This document shows positions 35,289 through 46,600 of a stretch of 64,000 nt of DNA, in pieces. Source of the stretch: Lepidurus packardi (lineage: Eukaryota; Arthropoda; Branchiopoda; Notostraca; Triopsidae); NCBI GenBank assembly GCA_023053545.1, contig JAKZAN010000093.1, positions 1 through 64,000 of the forward strand. The letters are read 5' to 3'. The notes beneath the pieces are model-generated. The model did no database searches and was not told the DNA's origin. It saw only the letters and a program-made list of their open reading frames with translations. The translations under genes were made by a program, and so were the position numbers. How positions within the stretch are numbered: position 1 is the first letter of the stretch; the number at the start of each line of letters is the position of its first letter.

Positions 35289-36940
35289 TTTTATTCATTC
35301 CGTAAGGTATTAATTCAGTCCCTAAGGAATTAATTCAGTCCGTAAGGAATTAATTCAGTCCGTAAGGAATTAATTCAGTCCGTAAGGAATTAATTCTGTC
35401 CGTGAGGATGTAATACAGTCCGTAAGGTATTAATTCATTCCGTAAGGAATTAATTCAGTCCGTAAGGAATTAATTCAGTCCGTAAGGAATTAATTCAGTC
35501 CGTAAGAAATTAATTCAGTCCGTAAGGAATTCATTCAGTCCGTAAGGAATTCATTCAGTCCGTAAGGAATTAATTCAGTAAGAAAGGAATTCAATCAATC
35601 CTAAAGAATTAATTCAGTCCGTTAGGAAATATTTCAGTCCGTAAGGAATTAATTCAGTCCGTAAGGAATTAATTCAGTCCGTAAGGAATAAGTTCAGTAC
35701 GTAAGGAATTAATTCAGTCCGTAATGAATTAATTCAGTCCGTAATGAATTAATTCAGTCCGTAAGGAATTAATTCAGTCCGTAAGAAATTAATTCAGTCA
35801 GTAAGGAATTAATTCAGTCCGTATGAAATTAATTCAGTCCGTAAGGAATTCATTCAGTCCGTAAGGAATTCATTCAGTCCGTAAGGAATTCATTCAGTCC
35901 GTAAGGAATTATTCAGTGAGAAAGGAATTCAATCAATCTTAAAGAATTAATTCAGTCCGTAAGGAACTAATTCAGTCCGTAAGGAATTAATTCAGTCCGT
36001 AAGGAATTAATTAAGTCCGTAAGGAATTAATTAAGTCCGTAAGGAATTAATTCAGTCCGTAAGGATTTAATTCATTCCGTAAGGTATTAATTCAGTCCGT
36101 AAGGAATTAATTCAGTCCGTAAGGAATTAATTCAGTCCGTAAGGAATTAATTCAGTCCGTAAGGAATTAATTCTTTCCGTGAGGATGTAATTCAGTCCGT
36201 AAGGTATTAATTCAGTCCGTAAGGAATTAATTCAGTCCGTAAGGAATTAATTCAGTCCGTAAGGAATTATTTCACTCCGTAATTAATTAATTCATTCCTT
36301 ACGGAATTAAATAAGTCTATAAGGAATTAATTCAGTCTGTAAGGATTTAATTAAGTCCGTAAGGAATTAATTAAGTCCGTAAGGAATTAATTCAGTCCGT
36401 AAGGAATTAATTCAGTCCGTAAGGAATTAATTCAGTCAGTAAGGAATTAATTTAGTCCGTAAGGAATTAATTCAGTCCGTAAGGATTTAATTCAGTCCGT
36501 AAGGTATTAATTCAGTCCGTAAGGAATTAATTCAGTCCGTAAGGAATTAATTCAGTCCGTAAGGATATAATTCAGTCCGTAATGAATTAATTCAGTCCGT
36601 ATGAAATTAACTCAGTCCGTAAGGAATTAATTAAGGAATTAATTCAGTCCGTAAGGAATTAATTCAATCCGTAATTAATTAATTCATTCCTTACGGAATT
36701 AATTAAGTCCATAAGGAATTAATTCAGTCTGTAAGGATTTGATTAAGTCCGTAATGAATTAATTCAGTCCGTAAGGAATTAATTCAGTCCGTAAGGAATT
36801 AATTTAGTCCGTAAGGAATTAATTCAGTCCGTAAGGAATTAATTAAGTCCGTAATGAAATAATTCAGTCCGTATGAAATTAATTCAGTCCGTAAGGAATT
36901 CATTCAGTCCGTAAAGAATTAATTCAGTCCGTAAGGAATT
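35289..36940 (+). repeat. Mixed satellite segment with a relative of the 1,090-bp repeat
   Basis: CAGTAAGAAAGG with AATTCAATCAATCCTAAAG at about 35,577-35,608, the 19-bp pair at 35,912, CTTTCCGTGAGGATG near 36,173, half-units at 36,297 and 36,689 and the 12-bp unit at 36,625-36,636. From about 35,800 to 36,900 it parallels the 1,090-bp repeat but lacks several of its variants, such as CCGTCCGTAAGG. AAATAAGTCTATAAGG (about 36,310) is a variant shared with 40,050. Confidence 0.77.
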
Positions 36941-37200
36941 AATTCTGTCCGTGAGGATGTAATTCAGTCCGTAAGGTATTAATTCATTCCGTAAGGAATT
37001 AATTCAGTCCGTAAGGAATTAATTCAGTCCGTAAGGAATTAATTCAGTCCGTAAGGAATTAATTCAGTCCGTAAGGAATTAATTCAGTCCGTAAGGATTT
37101 TATTCATTCCGTAAGGTATTAATTCAGTCCGTAAGGAATTAATTCAGTCCGTATAGAATTAATTCAGTCCGTAAGGAATTAATTCAGTCCGTAAGGAATT
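36941..37200 (+). repeat. 260-bp tandem repeat, copy 1 of 3
   Basis: Thirteen units starting at CTGTCCGTGAGGATG, with GATTTTATTCATTCCG and CCGTATAG (37,150) variants. No short units, so the period is an exact multiple of 20. Confidence 0.92.
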
Positions 37201-37460
37201 AATTCTGTCCGTGAGGATGTAATTCAGTCCGTAAGGTATTAATTCATTCCGTAAGGAATTAATTCAGTCCGTAAGGAATTAATTCAGTCCGTAAGGAATT
37301 AATTCAGTCCGTAAGGAATTAATTCAGTCCGTAAGGAATTAATTCAGTCCGTAAGGATTTTATTCATTCCGTAAGGTATTAATTCAGTCCGTAAGGAATT
37401 AATTCAGTCCGTATAGAATTAATTCAGTCCGTAAGGAATTAATTCAGTCCGTAAGGAATT
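37201..37460 (+). repeat. 260-bp tandem repeat, copy 2 of 3
   Basis: All landmarks move by 260 bp (CCGTATAG at 37,410). I saw no differences from copy 1. Confidence 0.92.
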
Positions 37461-37720
37461 AATTCTGTCCGTGAGGATGTAATTCAGTCCGTAAGGTATT
37501 AATTCATTCCGTAAGGAATTAATTCAGTCCGTAAGGAATTAATTCAGTCCGTAAGGAATTAATTCAGTCCGTAAGGAATTAATTCAGTCCGTAAGGAATT
37601 AATTCAGTCCGTAAGGATTTTATTCATTCCGTAAGGTATTAATTCAGTCCGTAAGGAATTAATTCAGTCCGTATAGAATTAATTCAGTCCGTAAGGAATT
37701 AATTCAGTCCGTAAGGAATT
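37461..37720 (+). repeat. 260-bp tandem repeat, copy 3 of 3
   Basis: All landmarks move by a further 260 bp (CCGTATAG at 37,670). Confidence 0.92.
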
Positions 37721-38060
37721 AATTCTGTCCGTGAGGATGTAATTCAGTCCGTAAGGTATTAATTCATTCCGTAAGGAATTAATTCAGTCCGTAAGGAATT
37801 AATTCAGTCCGTAAGGAATTACTTCAGTCCGTAAGAAATTAATTCAGTCCGTAAGGAATTCATTCAGTCCGTAAGGAATTAATTCAGTCCGTAAGGAATT
37901 AATTCAGTCCGTAAGGAATTAATTCAGTCCGTAAGGAATTAATTCAGTCCGTAAGGATTTTATTCATTCCGTAAGGTATTAATTCAGTCCGTAAGGAATT
38001 AATTCAGTCCGTATAGAATTAATTCAGTCCGTAAGGAATTAATTCAGTCCGTAAGGAATT
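37721..38060 (+). repeat. 340-bp extended version of the 260-bp repeat
   Basis: Same unit order as the 260-bp repeat plus four units, including CCGTAAGAAATT and AATTCATTCAG (about 37,820-37,870). CCGTATAG at 38,010. Confidence 0.85.
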
Positions 38061-38400
38061 AATTCTGTCCGTGAGGATGTAATTCAGTCCGTAAGGTATT
38101 AATTCATTCCGTAAGGAATTAATTCAGTCCGTAAGGAATTAATTCAGTCCGTAAGGAATTAATTCAGTCCGTAAGAAATTAATTCAGTCCGTAAGGAATT
38201 CATTCAGTCCGTAAGGAATTCATTCAGTCCGTAAGGAATTCATTCAGTCCGTAAGGAATTAATTCAGTCCGTAAGGAATTAATTCAGTCCGTAAGGATTT
38301 AATTCATTCCGTAAGGTATTAATTCAGTCCGTAAGGAATTAATTCAGTCCGTAAGGAATTAATTCAGTCCGTAAGGAATTAATTCAGTCCGTAAGGAATT
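38061..38400 (+). repeat. Second 340-bp interval, diverged
   Basis: Again 340 bp between CTGTCCGTGAGGATG units. It has three AATTCATTCAG units and GATTTAATTCATTCCG in place of GATTTTATTC, and no CCGTATAG. Confidence 0.75.
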
Positions 38401-41110
38401 AATTCTGTCCGTGAGGATGTAATTCAGTCCGTAAGGAATTAATTCAGTCCGTAAGGAATTATTTCAGTCCGTAATTAATTAATTCATTCCTTACGGAATT
38501 AAATAAGTCCATAAAGAATTATGTCAGTCTGTAAGGATTTAATTAAGTCCGTAAGGAATTAATTAAGTCCGTAAGGAATTAATTCAGTCCGTAAGGAATT
38601 AATTCAGTCCGTAAGGAATTAATTCAGTCAGTAAGGAATTAATTTAGTCCGTAAGGAATTAATTCAGTCCGTAAGGATTTAATTCAGTCCGTAAGGATTT
38701 AATTCAGTCCGTAAGGTATTAATTCAGTCCGTAAGGAATTAATTCAGTCCGTAAGGAATTAATTCAGTCCGTAAGGATATAATTCAGTCCGTAATGAATT
38801 AATTCAGTCCGTATGAAATTAACTCAGTCCGTAAGGAATTAATTAAGGAATTAATTCAGTCCGTAAGGAATTAATTCAATCCGTAATTAATTAATTCATT
38901 CCTTACGGAATTAATTAAGTCCATAAGGAATTAATTCAGTCTGTAAGGATTTGATTAAGTCCGTAATGAATTAATTCAGTCCGTAAGGAATTAGTTCAGT
39001 CCGTAAGGAATTAATTTAGTCCGTAAGTAATTAATTCAGTCCGTAAGGAATTAATTAAGTCCGTAATGAATTAATTCAGTCCGTATGAAATTAATTCAGT
39101 CCGTAAGGAATTCATTCAGTCCGTAAGGAATTAATTCAGTCCGTAAGGAATTAATTCAGTCCGTAAGGAATTAATTCAGTCCGTAAGGATTTTATTCATT
39201 CCGTAAGGTATTAATTCAGTCCCTAAGGAATTAATTCAGTCCGTAAGGAATTAATTCAGTCCGTAAGGAATTAATTCAGTCCGTAAGGAATTAATTCTGT
39301 CCGTGAGGATGTAATTCAGTCCGTAAGGTATTAATTCATTCCGTAAGGAATTAATTCAGTCCGTAAGGAATTAATTCAGTCCGTAAGAAATTAATTCAGT
39401 CCGTAAGGAATTCATTCAGTCCGTAAGGAATTCATTCAGTCCGTAAGGAATTAATTCAGTAAGAAAGGAATTCAATCAATCCTAAAGAATTAATTCAGTC
39501 CGTAATGAATTAATTCAGTCCGTAAGGAATTAATTCAGTCCGTAAGAAATTAATTCAGTCAGTAAGGAATTAATTCAGTCCGTATGAAATTAATTCAGTC
39601 CGTAAGGAATTCATTCAGTCCGTAAGGAATTCATTCAGTCCGTAAGGAATTATTCAGTGAGAAAGGAATTCAATCAATCTTAAAGAATTAATTCAGTCCG
39701 TAAGGAACTAATTCAGTCCGTAAGGAATTAATTCAGTCCGTAATTAATTAATTAAGTCCGTAAGGAATTAATTAAGTCCGTAAGGAATTAATTCAGTCCG
39801 TAAGGATTTAATTCATTCCGTAAGGTATTAATTCAGTCCGCAAGAAATTAATTCAGTCCGTAAGGAATTAATTCAGTCCGTAAGGAATTAATTCAGTCCG
39901 TAAGGAATTAATTCTTTCCGTGAGGATGTAATTCAGTCCGTAAGGTATTAATTCAGTCCGTAAGGAATTAATTCAGTCCGTAAGGAATTAATTCAGTCCG
40001 TAAGGAATTATTTCAGTCCGTAATTAATTAATTCATTCCTTACGGAATTAAATAAGTCTATAAGGAATTAATTCAGTCTGTAAGGATTTAATTAAGTCCG
40101 TAAGGAATTAATTAAGTCCGTAAGGAATTAATTCAGTCCGTAAGGAATTAATTCAGTCCGTAAGGAATTAATTCAGTCAGTAAGGAATTAATTTAGTCCG
40201 TAAGGAATTAATTCAGTCCGTAAGGATTTAATTCAGTCCGTAAGGATTTAATTCAGTCCGTAAGGTATTAATTCAGTCCGTAAGGAATTAATTCAGTCCG
40301 TAAGGAATTAATTCAGTCCGTATGAAATTAATTCAGTCCGTAAGGAATTCATTCAGTCCGTAAGGAATTAATTCAGTCCGTAAGGAATTAATTCAGTCCG
40401 TAAGGAATTAATTCAGTCCGTAAGGAATTAATTCAGTCCGTAAGGATTTTATTCATTCCGTAAGGTATTAATTCAGTCCCTAAGGAATTAATTCAGTCCG
40501 TAAGGAATTAATTCAGTCCGTAAGGAATTAATTCAGTCCGTAAGGAATTAATTCTGTCCGTGAGGATGTAATTCAGTCCGTAAGGTATTAATTCATTCCG
40601 TAAGGAATTAATTCAGTCCGTAAGGAATTAATTCAGTCCGTAAGGAATTAATTCAGTCCGTAAGAAATTGATTCAGTCCGTAAGGAATTCATTCAGTCCG
40701 TAAGGAATTCATTCAGTCCGTAAGGAATTAATTCAGTAAGAAAGGAATTCAATCAATCCTAAAGAATTAATTCAGTCCGTTAGGAAATATTTCAGTCCGT
40801 AAGGAATTAATTCAGTCCGTAAGGAATTAATTCAGTCCGTAAGGAATAAGTTCAGTCCGTAAAGAATTAATTCAGTCCGTAAGAAATTAATTCAGTCAGT
40901 AAGGAATTAATTCAGTCCGTATGAAATTAATTCAGTCCGTAAGGAATTCATTCAGTCCGTAAGGAATTCATTCAGTCCGTAAGGAATTATTCAGTGAGAA
41001 AGGAATTCAATCAATCTTAAAGAATTAATTCAGTCCGTAAGGAACTAATTCAGTCCGTAAGGAATTAATTCAGTCCGTAAGGAATTAATTAAGTCCGTAA
41101 GGAATTATTC
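38401..41110 (+). repeat. Last forward-arm segment before the switch
   Basis: Similar in order to 32,170-33,120 and 34,330-36,540: half-units at 38,489, 38,901 and 40,038, the 12-bp unit at 38,837-38,848, 19-bp pairs at 39,653 and 40,990, and CAGTCCCTAAGG variants near 39,219 and 40,477. Private variants include AATTATGTCAG (about 38,517), CCGTAATTAATTAATTAAG (about 39,738) and CCGCAAGAAATT (about 39,838). The 19-bp pair at 40,990 is only about 120 bp from the switch. Confidence 0.78.
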
Positions 41111-41166
41111 CAGTCCGTAATTAATTCATTCATTCCTTACGGACTTAATTAATAAATTACGGACTG
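41111..41166. other. Orientation switch (inversion junction) of the satellite
   Basis: The last forward unit is 41,103-41,122 (AATTATTCCAGTCCGTAATT). Next is the hybrid unit AATTCATTCATTCCTTACGG at 41,123-41,142, forward in its first half and reversed in its second. The first full reverse unit is CCTTACGGACTTAATTAATA at 41,135-41,154. CAGTCCGTAATT (41,111-41,122) and AATTACGGACTG (41,155-41,166) are perfect 12-bp inverted arms around a 32-bp spacer. The left flank matches hybrid units found elsewhere (28,190, 28,310 and, inverted, 42,965 and others). The right flank matches ordinary reverse-arm sequence near 43,322, 47,140 and 52,017. The two source sequences share ATTCCTTACGGA (41,132-41,143), which is the likely breakpoint homology. 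An assembly chimera is possible but would need to fall exactly on this homology. Confidence 0.9.
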
Positions 41167-43640
41167 AATTATTTCCTTACGTACTGAAGTTATTCCTTAC
41201 TGACTGAATTAATTCTTTACGGACTGAATTAATTCCTTACGGACTGAATTAATTCCTTACGGACTGAATTAATTCCTCAATTCCTTAATTAATTCCTTAC
41301 GGACTGAATTAATTTCATCCGGACTGAATTAAATTCATCCGGACTGAATTAATTCATTACGCACTTAATTAATCCATTACGGACTGAATTATTTCCTTAC
41401 GTATTGAAGTTATTCCTTACGGACTGAATTAATTCCTTACGGACTGAATTAATTCCTTACGGACTTAATTAATCCATTACGGACTGAATTATTTACTTAC
41501 GTACTGAAGTTATTCCTTACGGACTGAATTACTTCCTTACCGACTGAATTAATTAATTACAGACTTAAATAAATCCTTACAGACTGAATGAATTCCTTAT
41601 GGACTGAATTAATTCCTTACGGACTTAATTAATCGTTTACGGACTGAATTAATTCCTTACGGACTGAATTAATTCCTTACTGACTGAATTAATTCCTTAC
41701 GGACTGAATTAATTCCTTACGGACTGAATTAATTCCTTACGGACTGAATTAATTCCTCAATTCCTTAATTAATTCCTTACGGACTGAATTAATATCATCC
41801 GGACTGAATTAATTCATTACGCACTTAATTAATCCATTACGGACTGAATTAATACCTTACGGACTGAATTAAATCCTTTCGGACTGAATTAATTCCTTAC
41901 GGACTTAATTAATTCCTTACGGACTGAATTAATTCATTACGGACTGAATTAATTCCTTACGGACTGAATTAATTCCTTACGGAACTAATTAATTCCTTAC
42001 GGACGGAATTAATTCTTTACGGACTTAATTAATTCCTTACGAACTTAATTAATTCCTTACGTACTTAATTAATTCCTTACGGTCTGAATTAATTCCGTAC
42101 GGATTTAATTAATTCCTTACGGACTGAATTAATTCCTTACGGACTGAATTAATTCATTACGGACTGAATTTATTCCTTACGGACTGAACTATTTCCTTAC
42201 GGACTGAATTAATTCTTTAGGATTGATTGAATTCCTTTCTTACTGAAAAAATTCCTTACGGACTGAATTAATTTCTTAATTAATTCCTTACGGACTGAAT
42301 TAATTTCATACGGACTGAATTAATTCATTACGGACTGTATTAATCCATTACGGACTGAATTAATTCCTTACGGGATTAATTAATTCCTTACGTACTGAAT
42401 TAATTCCTTACGGACTGAATTAATTCCTTACGGACTGAATTAGTTCCTTACGGACGGAATTAATTCTTTAGGATTGATTGAATTCCTTTCTTACTGAATT
42501 AATTCCTTACGGATTGAATTAATTTCATACGGACTGAATTAATACCTTACGGACTGAATTAATTTCATCCGGACTGAATTAATTCATTAAGCACTTAATT
42601 AATCCATTACGGACTGAATTATTTCCTTACGTATTGAAGTTATTCTTTACGGACTGAATTAATACCTTACGGACTGAATTAAATCCTTACGGACTGAATT
42701 AATTCCTTACGGACTTAATTAATTCCTTACTGTCTGAATTAATTCATTACGGACTGAATTAATTCCCTACGGACTGAATTAATTCCTTACTGACCTAATT
42801 AATTACTTACGGACGGAATTAATTCCTTACGAACTTAATTAATTCCTTACGTACTTAATTAATTCCTTACGGTCTGAATTAATTCCGTACGGATTTAATT
42901 AATTCCTTACTGACTGAATTAATTCCTTACGGACTGAATTAATTCATTATGGACTTAATTAATTCCGTAAGGAATGAATGAATTAATTACGGACTGGAAT
43001 AATTCCTTACGGACTAAATTAATTCCTTACGAACTGAATTAATTCCTAACGGACTGAATTAATTCCTTACATACTGAATTAATTCCTTAATTAATTCCTT
43101 ACGGACTGAATTAATTCCTTACGGACTGAATTACTTCCTTACGGACTGAATTAATTCCTCAATTCCTTAATTAATTCCTTACGGACTGAATTAATTTCAT
43201 CCGGACTGAATTAATTCATTACGCACTTAATTAATCCATTACGGACTGAATTATTTCCTTACGTATTGAAGTTATTCCTTACGGACTGAATTAATTCCTT
43301 ACGGACTGAATTAATTCCTTACGGACTTAATTAATAAATTACGGACTGAATTATTTCCTTACGTACTGAAGTTATTCCTTACGTATTGAAGTTATTCCTT
43401 ACGGACTGAATTAATTCCTTACGGACTGAATTAATTCCTTACGGACTGAATTAATACCCTACGGACATAATTAATTCCTTACGGACTGATTTAAATCCAT
43501 ACGGACTTAGTTAATTCCTTCCGAATTTAATTAATTTCTTACGGACTGAATCAATTCATTACAGACTTAATTTATCCATTACGGACTTAATTAATTCATT
43601 ACGGACTTAATTAATTCCTTACGGACTGAACTAATTCCTT
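41143..43640 (-). repeat. First reverse-arm segment
   Basis: Contains CGTACTGAAGTTATT units (41,179 and 41,499), TTCCTCAATTCCTTAATT short-unit contexts (near 41,273, 41,753 and 43,156), CCGTACGG units (42,096 and 42,886), 19-bp units (TTCTTTAGGATTGATTG at 42,213 and 42,464) and the inverted half-unit module CCGTAAGGAATGAATG at 42,965. From about 41,750 its landmarks recur 8,693 bp downstream in the second long block. It is therefore a relative of the end of that block, not a unique boundary sequence. Confidence 0.83.
42965..42998 (-). repeat. Inverted half-unit module of the reverse arm, first of 7
   Basis: CCGTAAGGAATGAATG followed by AATTAATTACGGACTGG. It is the reverse complement of the module at the orientation switch, including the rare ATTCCAG spelling. 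Sites: CCGTAAGG at 42,965, 46,777, 51,658, 56,299, 57,269 and 61,220, and the mutated CCGTAACG at 62,702. All share one sequence, unlike the several spellings in the forward arm. Confidence 0.88.
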
Positions 43641-46600
43641 ACGGACTGATTTAATTCCTTACGGAATGAATTATTTTCTTACGGACTGAATTAATTCTTT
43701 AGGATTGATTGAATTCCTTTCTTACTGAATTAATTCATTACAGACTTAATTAATCCATTACGGACTGAATTAATTCCTTACGGACTGAATTAATTCCTTA
43801 CGGAAGGAATTATTTCCTTACGGACTGAATTAATTCTTTAGGATTGATTGAATTCCTTTCTAACTGAAAAAATTCCTTACGGACTGAATTAATTCCTTAA
43901 TTAATTCCTTACGGACTGAATTAATTTCATACGGACTGAATTAATTCATTACGGACTTAATTAATCGATTACAGACTGAATTAATTCCTTACGTACCTAA
44001 CTTATTCCTTACGGACTGAATTAATTCCTTACGGACTGAATTAACTCCTTACGGACTGAATTAATTCCTTACGGACTGAATTAATACCTTACGGACTGAA
44101 TTAATTCCTTACGGACTGAATTAATTCCTTACTGACTGAATTAATTCCTTACGGACTGAATTAATTCCTTTCGGACTGAATTAATTCCTTACGGACTGAA
44201 TTAATTCCTTACGGACTTAATTAATTCCTTACGTACTTAATTAATTCCTTACGGTCTGAATTAATTCCGTACGGATTTTATTAATTCCTTACGGACTGAA
44301 TTAATTCCTTACGAACTGAATTATTTCCTTACGGACTGAATTAATTCCTTATGGACTGAATTAATTCCTTACGGACTTAATTAATCGTTTACGGACTGAA
44401 TTAATTCCTTACGGACTGAATTAATTCCTTACTGACTGAATTAATTCCTTACGGACTGAATTAATTCCTTACGGACTGAATTAATTCCTTACGGACTGAA
44501 TTAATTCCTCAATTCCTTAATTAATTCCTTACGGACTGAATTAATTTCATCCGGACTGAATTAATTCATTACGCACTTAATTAATCCATTACGGACTGAA
44601 TTATTTCCTTACGTATTGAAGTTATTCCTTACGGACTGAATTAATTCCTTACGGACTGAATTAATTCCTTACGGACTGAATTAATACCTTACGGACATAA
44701 TTAATTCCTTACGGACTGATTTAAATCCACACGGACTTAGTTAATTCCTTACGAACTTAATTAATTTCTTACGGACTGAATCAATTCATTACAGACTTAA
44801 TTTATCCATTACGGACTTAATTAATTCATTACGGACTTAATTAATTCCTTACGGACTGAACTAATTCCTTACGGACTGAATTAATTCCTTACGGAATGAA
44901 TTATTTTCTTACGGACTGAATTAATTCTTTAGGATTGATTGAATTCCTTTCTTACTGAATTAATTCATTACAGACTTAATTAATACATTACGGACTGAAT
45001 TATTTCCTTACGTACTGAAGTTATTCCTTACGGACTGAATTAATTCCTTACGGACTGAATTAATTCCCTACGGACTGAATTAATTCCTTACGGACTGAAT
45101 TAATTCCTTAATTCCTTAATTAATTCCTTACGGACTGAATTAATTTCATCCGGACTGAATTATTTCCTTACGTTTTGAAGTTATTCCTTACGGACTGAAT
45201 TAATTCCTTACGGACTGAATTAATTCCTTATGGACTGAATTAATACCTTACGGACTGAATTAAATCCTTACGGACTGAATTAATTCCTTACGGACTTAAT
45301 TAATTCCTTACGGACTGAATTAATTCATTACGGACTGAATTAATACCTTATGGACTGAATTAAATCCATACGGACTTAGTTAATTCCTTACGAACTTAAT
45401 TAATTTCTTACGGACTGAATCAATTTATTACAGACTTAATTTATCCATTACGGACTTATTTAATTCTTTACGGACTTAATTAATTCCTTACGAACTTAAT
45501 TAATTCCTTACGTACTTAATTAATTCCTTACGGTGTGAATTAATTCCGTACGGATTTAATTAATTCCTTACGGACTGAATTAATTCCTTACGGACTAAAT
45601 TAATTCATTACGGACTGAATTTATTCCTTACGGACTGAATTAATTCCTTACGGACTGAATTAATTCCTTACGGACTGAATTAATTCCTTACGGACTGAAT
45701 TAATTCCTCAATTCCTTAATTAATTCCTTACGGACTGAATTAATATCATCCGGACTGAATTAATTCATTACGCACTTAATTAATCCATTACGGACTGAAT
45801 TAATACCTTACGGACTGAATTAAATCCTTTCGGACTGAATTAATTCCTTACGGACTTAATTAATTCCTTACGGACTGAATTAATTCATTACGGACTGAAT
45901 TAATTCCTTACGGACTGAATTAATTCCTTACGGAACTAATTAATTCCTTACGGACGGAATTAATTCTTTACGGACTTAATTAATTCCTTACGAACTTAAT
46001 TAATTCCTTACGTACTTAATTAATTCCTTACGGTCTGAATTAATTCCGTACGGATTTAATTAATTCCTTACGGACTGAATTAATTCCTTACGGATTGAAT
46101 TAATTCATTACGGACTGAATTTATTCCTTACGGACTGAACTATTTCCTTACGGACTGAATTAATTCTTTAGGATTGATTGAATTCCTTTCTTACTGAAAA
46201 AATTCCTTACGGACTGAATTAATTTCTTAATTAATTCCTTACGGACTGAATTAATTTCATACGGACTGAATTAATTCATTACGGACTGTATTAATCCATT
46301 ACGGACTGAATTAATTCCTTACGGGATTAATTAATTCCTTACGTACTGAATTAATTCCTTACGGACTGAATTAATTCCTTACGGACTGAATTAATTCATT
46401 AAGCACTTAATTAATCCATTACGGACTGAATTATTTCCTTACGTATTGAAGTTATTCCTTACGGACTGAATTAATACCTTACGGACTGAATTAAATCCTT
46501 ACGGACTGAATTAATTCCTTACGGACTTAATTAATTCCTTACTGTCTGAATTAATTCATTACGGACTGAATTAATTCCCTACGGACTGAATTAATTCCTT

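Larger units (their letters stand above)
1..41122 (+). repeat. 20-bp satellite array, forward arm
   Basis: Continuous tandem array of AATTAATTCAGTCCGTAAGG, about 2,050 units, with no unique sequence and no gaps. The unit has an 8-bp perfect palindrome (AATTAATT) and an imperfect dyad (TCCGTAAGGA, 8 of 10 positions symmetric), so its two orientations look alike over much of their length. Common point variants are AATTCATTCAG (creates an EcoRI site after GG), AATTAATTAAG, GATTTAATTCATTCCG, GGTATTAATT, CCGTATGAAATT, CTGTCCGTGAGGATGTAATT and AATAAGTTCAGTACG. These recur in fixed order as higher-order blocks. Consensus TAA stops at unit positions 4 and 16 close every frame within 48 bp, so the arm has no coding capacity. 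The array continues beyond position 1. Function is not visible; a structural chromosomal role is inferred from the class of sequence. Confidence 0.98.

Noticed and set aside
41095-41166. Switch as a pure assembly artefact
   Set aside because: Not excluded without reads, but the hybrid module also occurs inside both arms, and the reverse arm has its own variant set over 23 kb, so reversed sequence is genuinely present. Kept as a finding with a read-spanning test.
36000-46000. Large mirror-image palindrome centred on 41.1 kb
   Set aside because: Beyond the 12-bp arms and hybrid unit, the variant order on the two sides does not match (for example, the 19-bp TGAG pair at 40,990 has no complement near 41,290), so the arms are not a recent fold-back copy.
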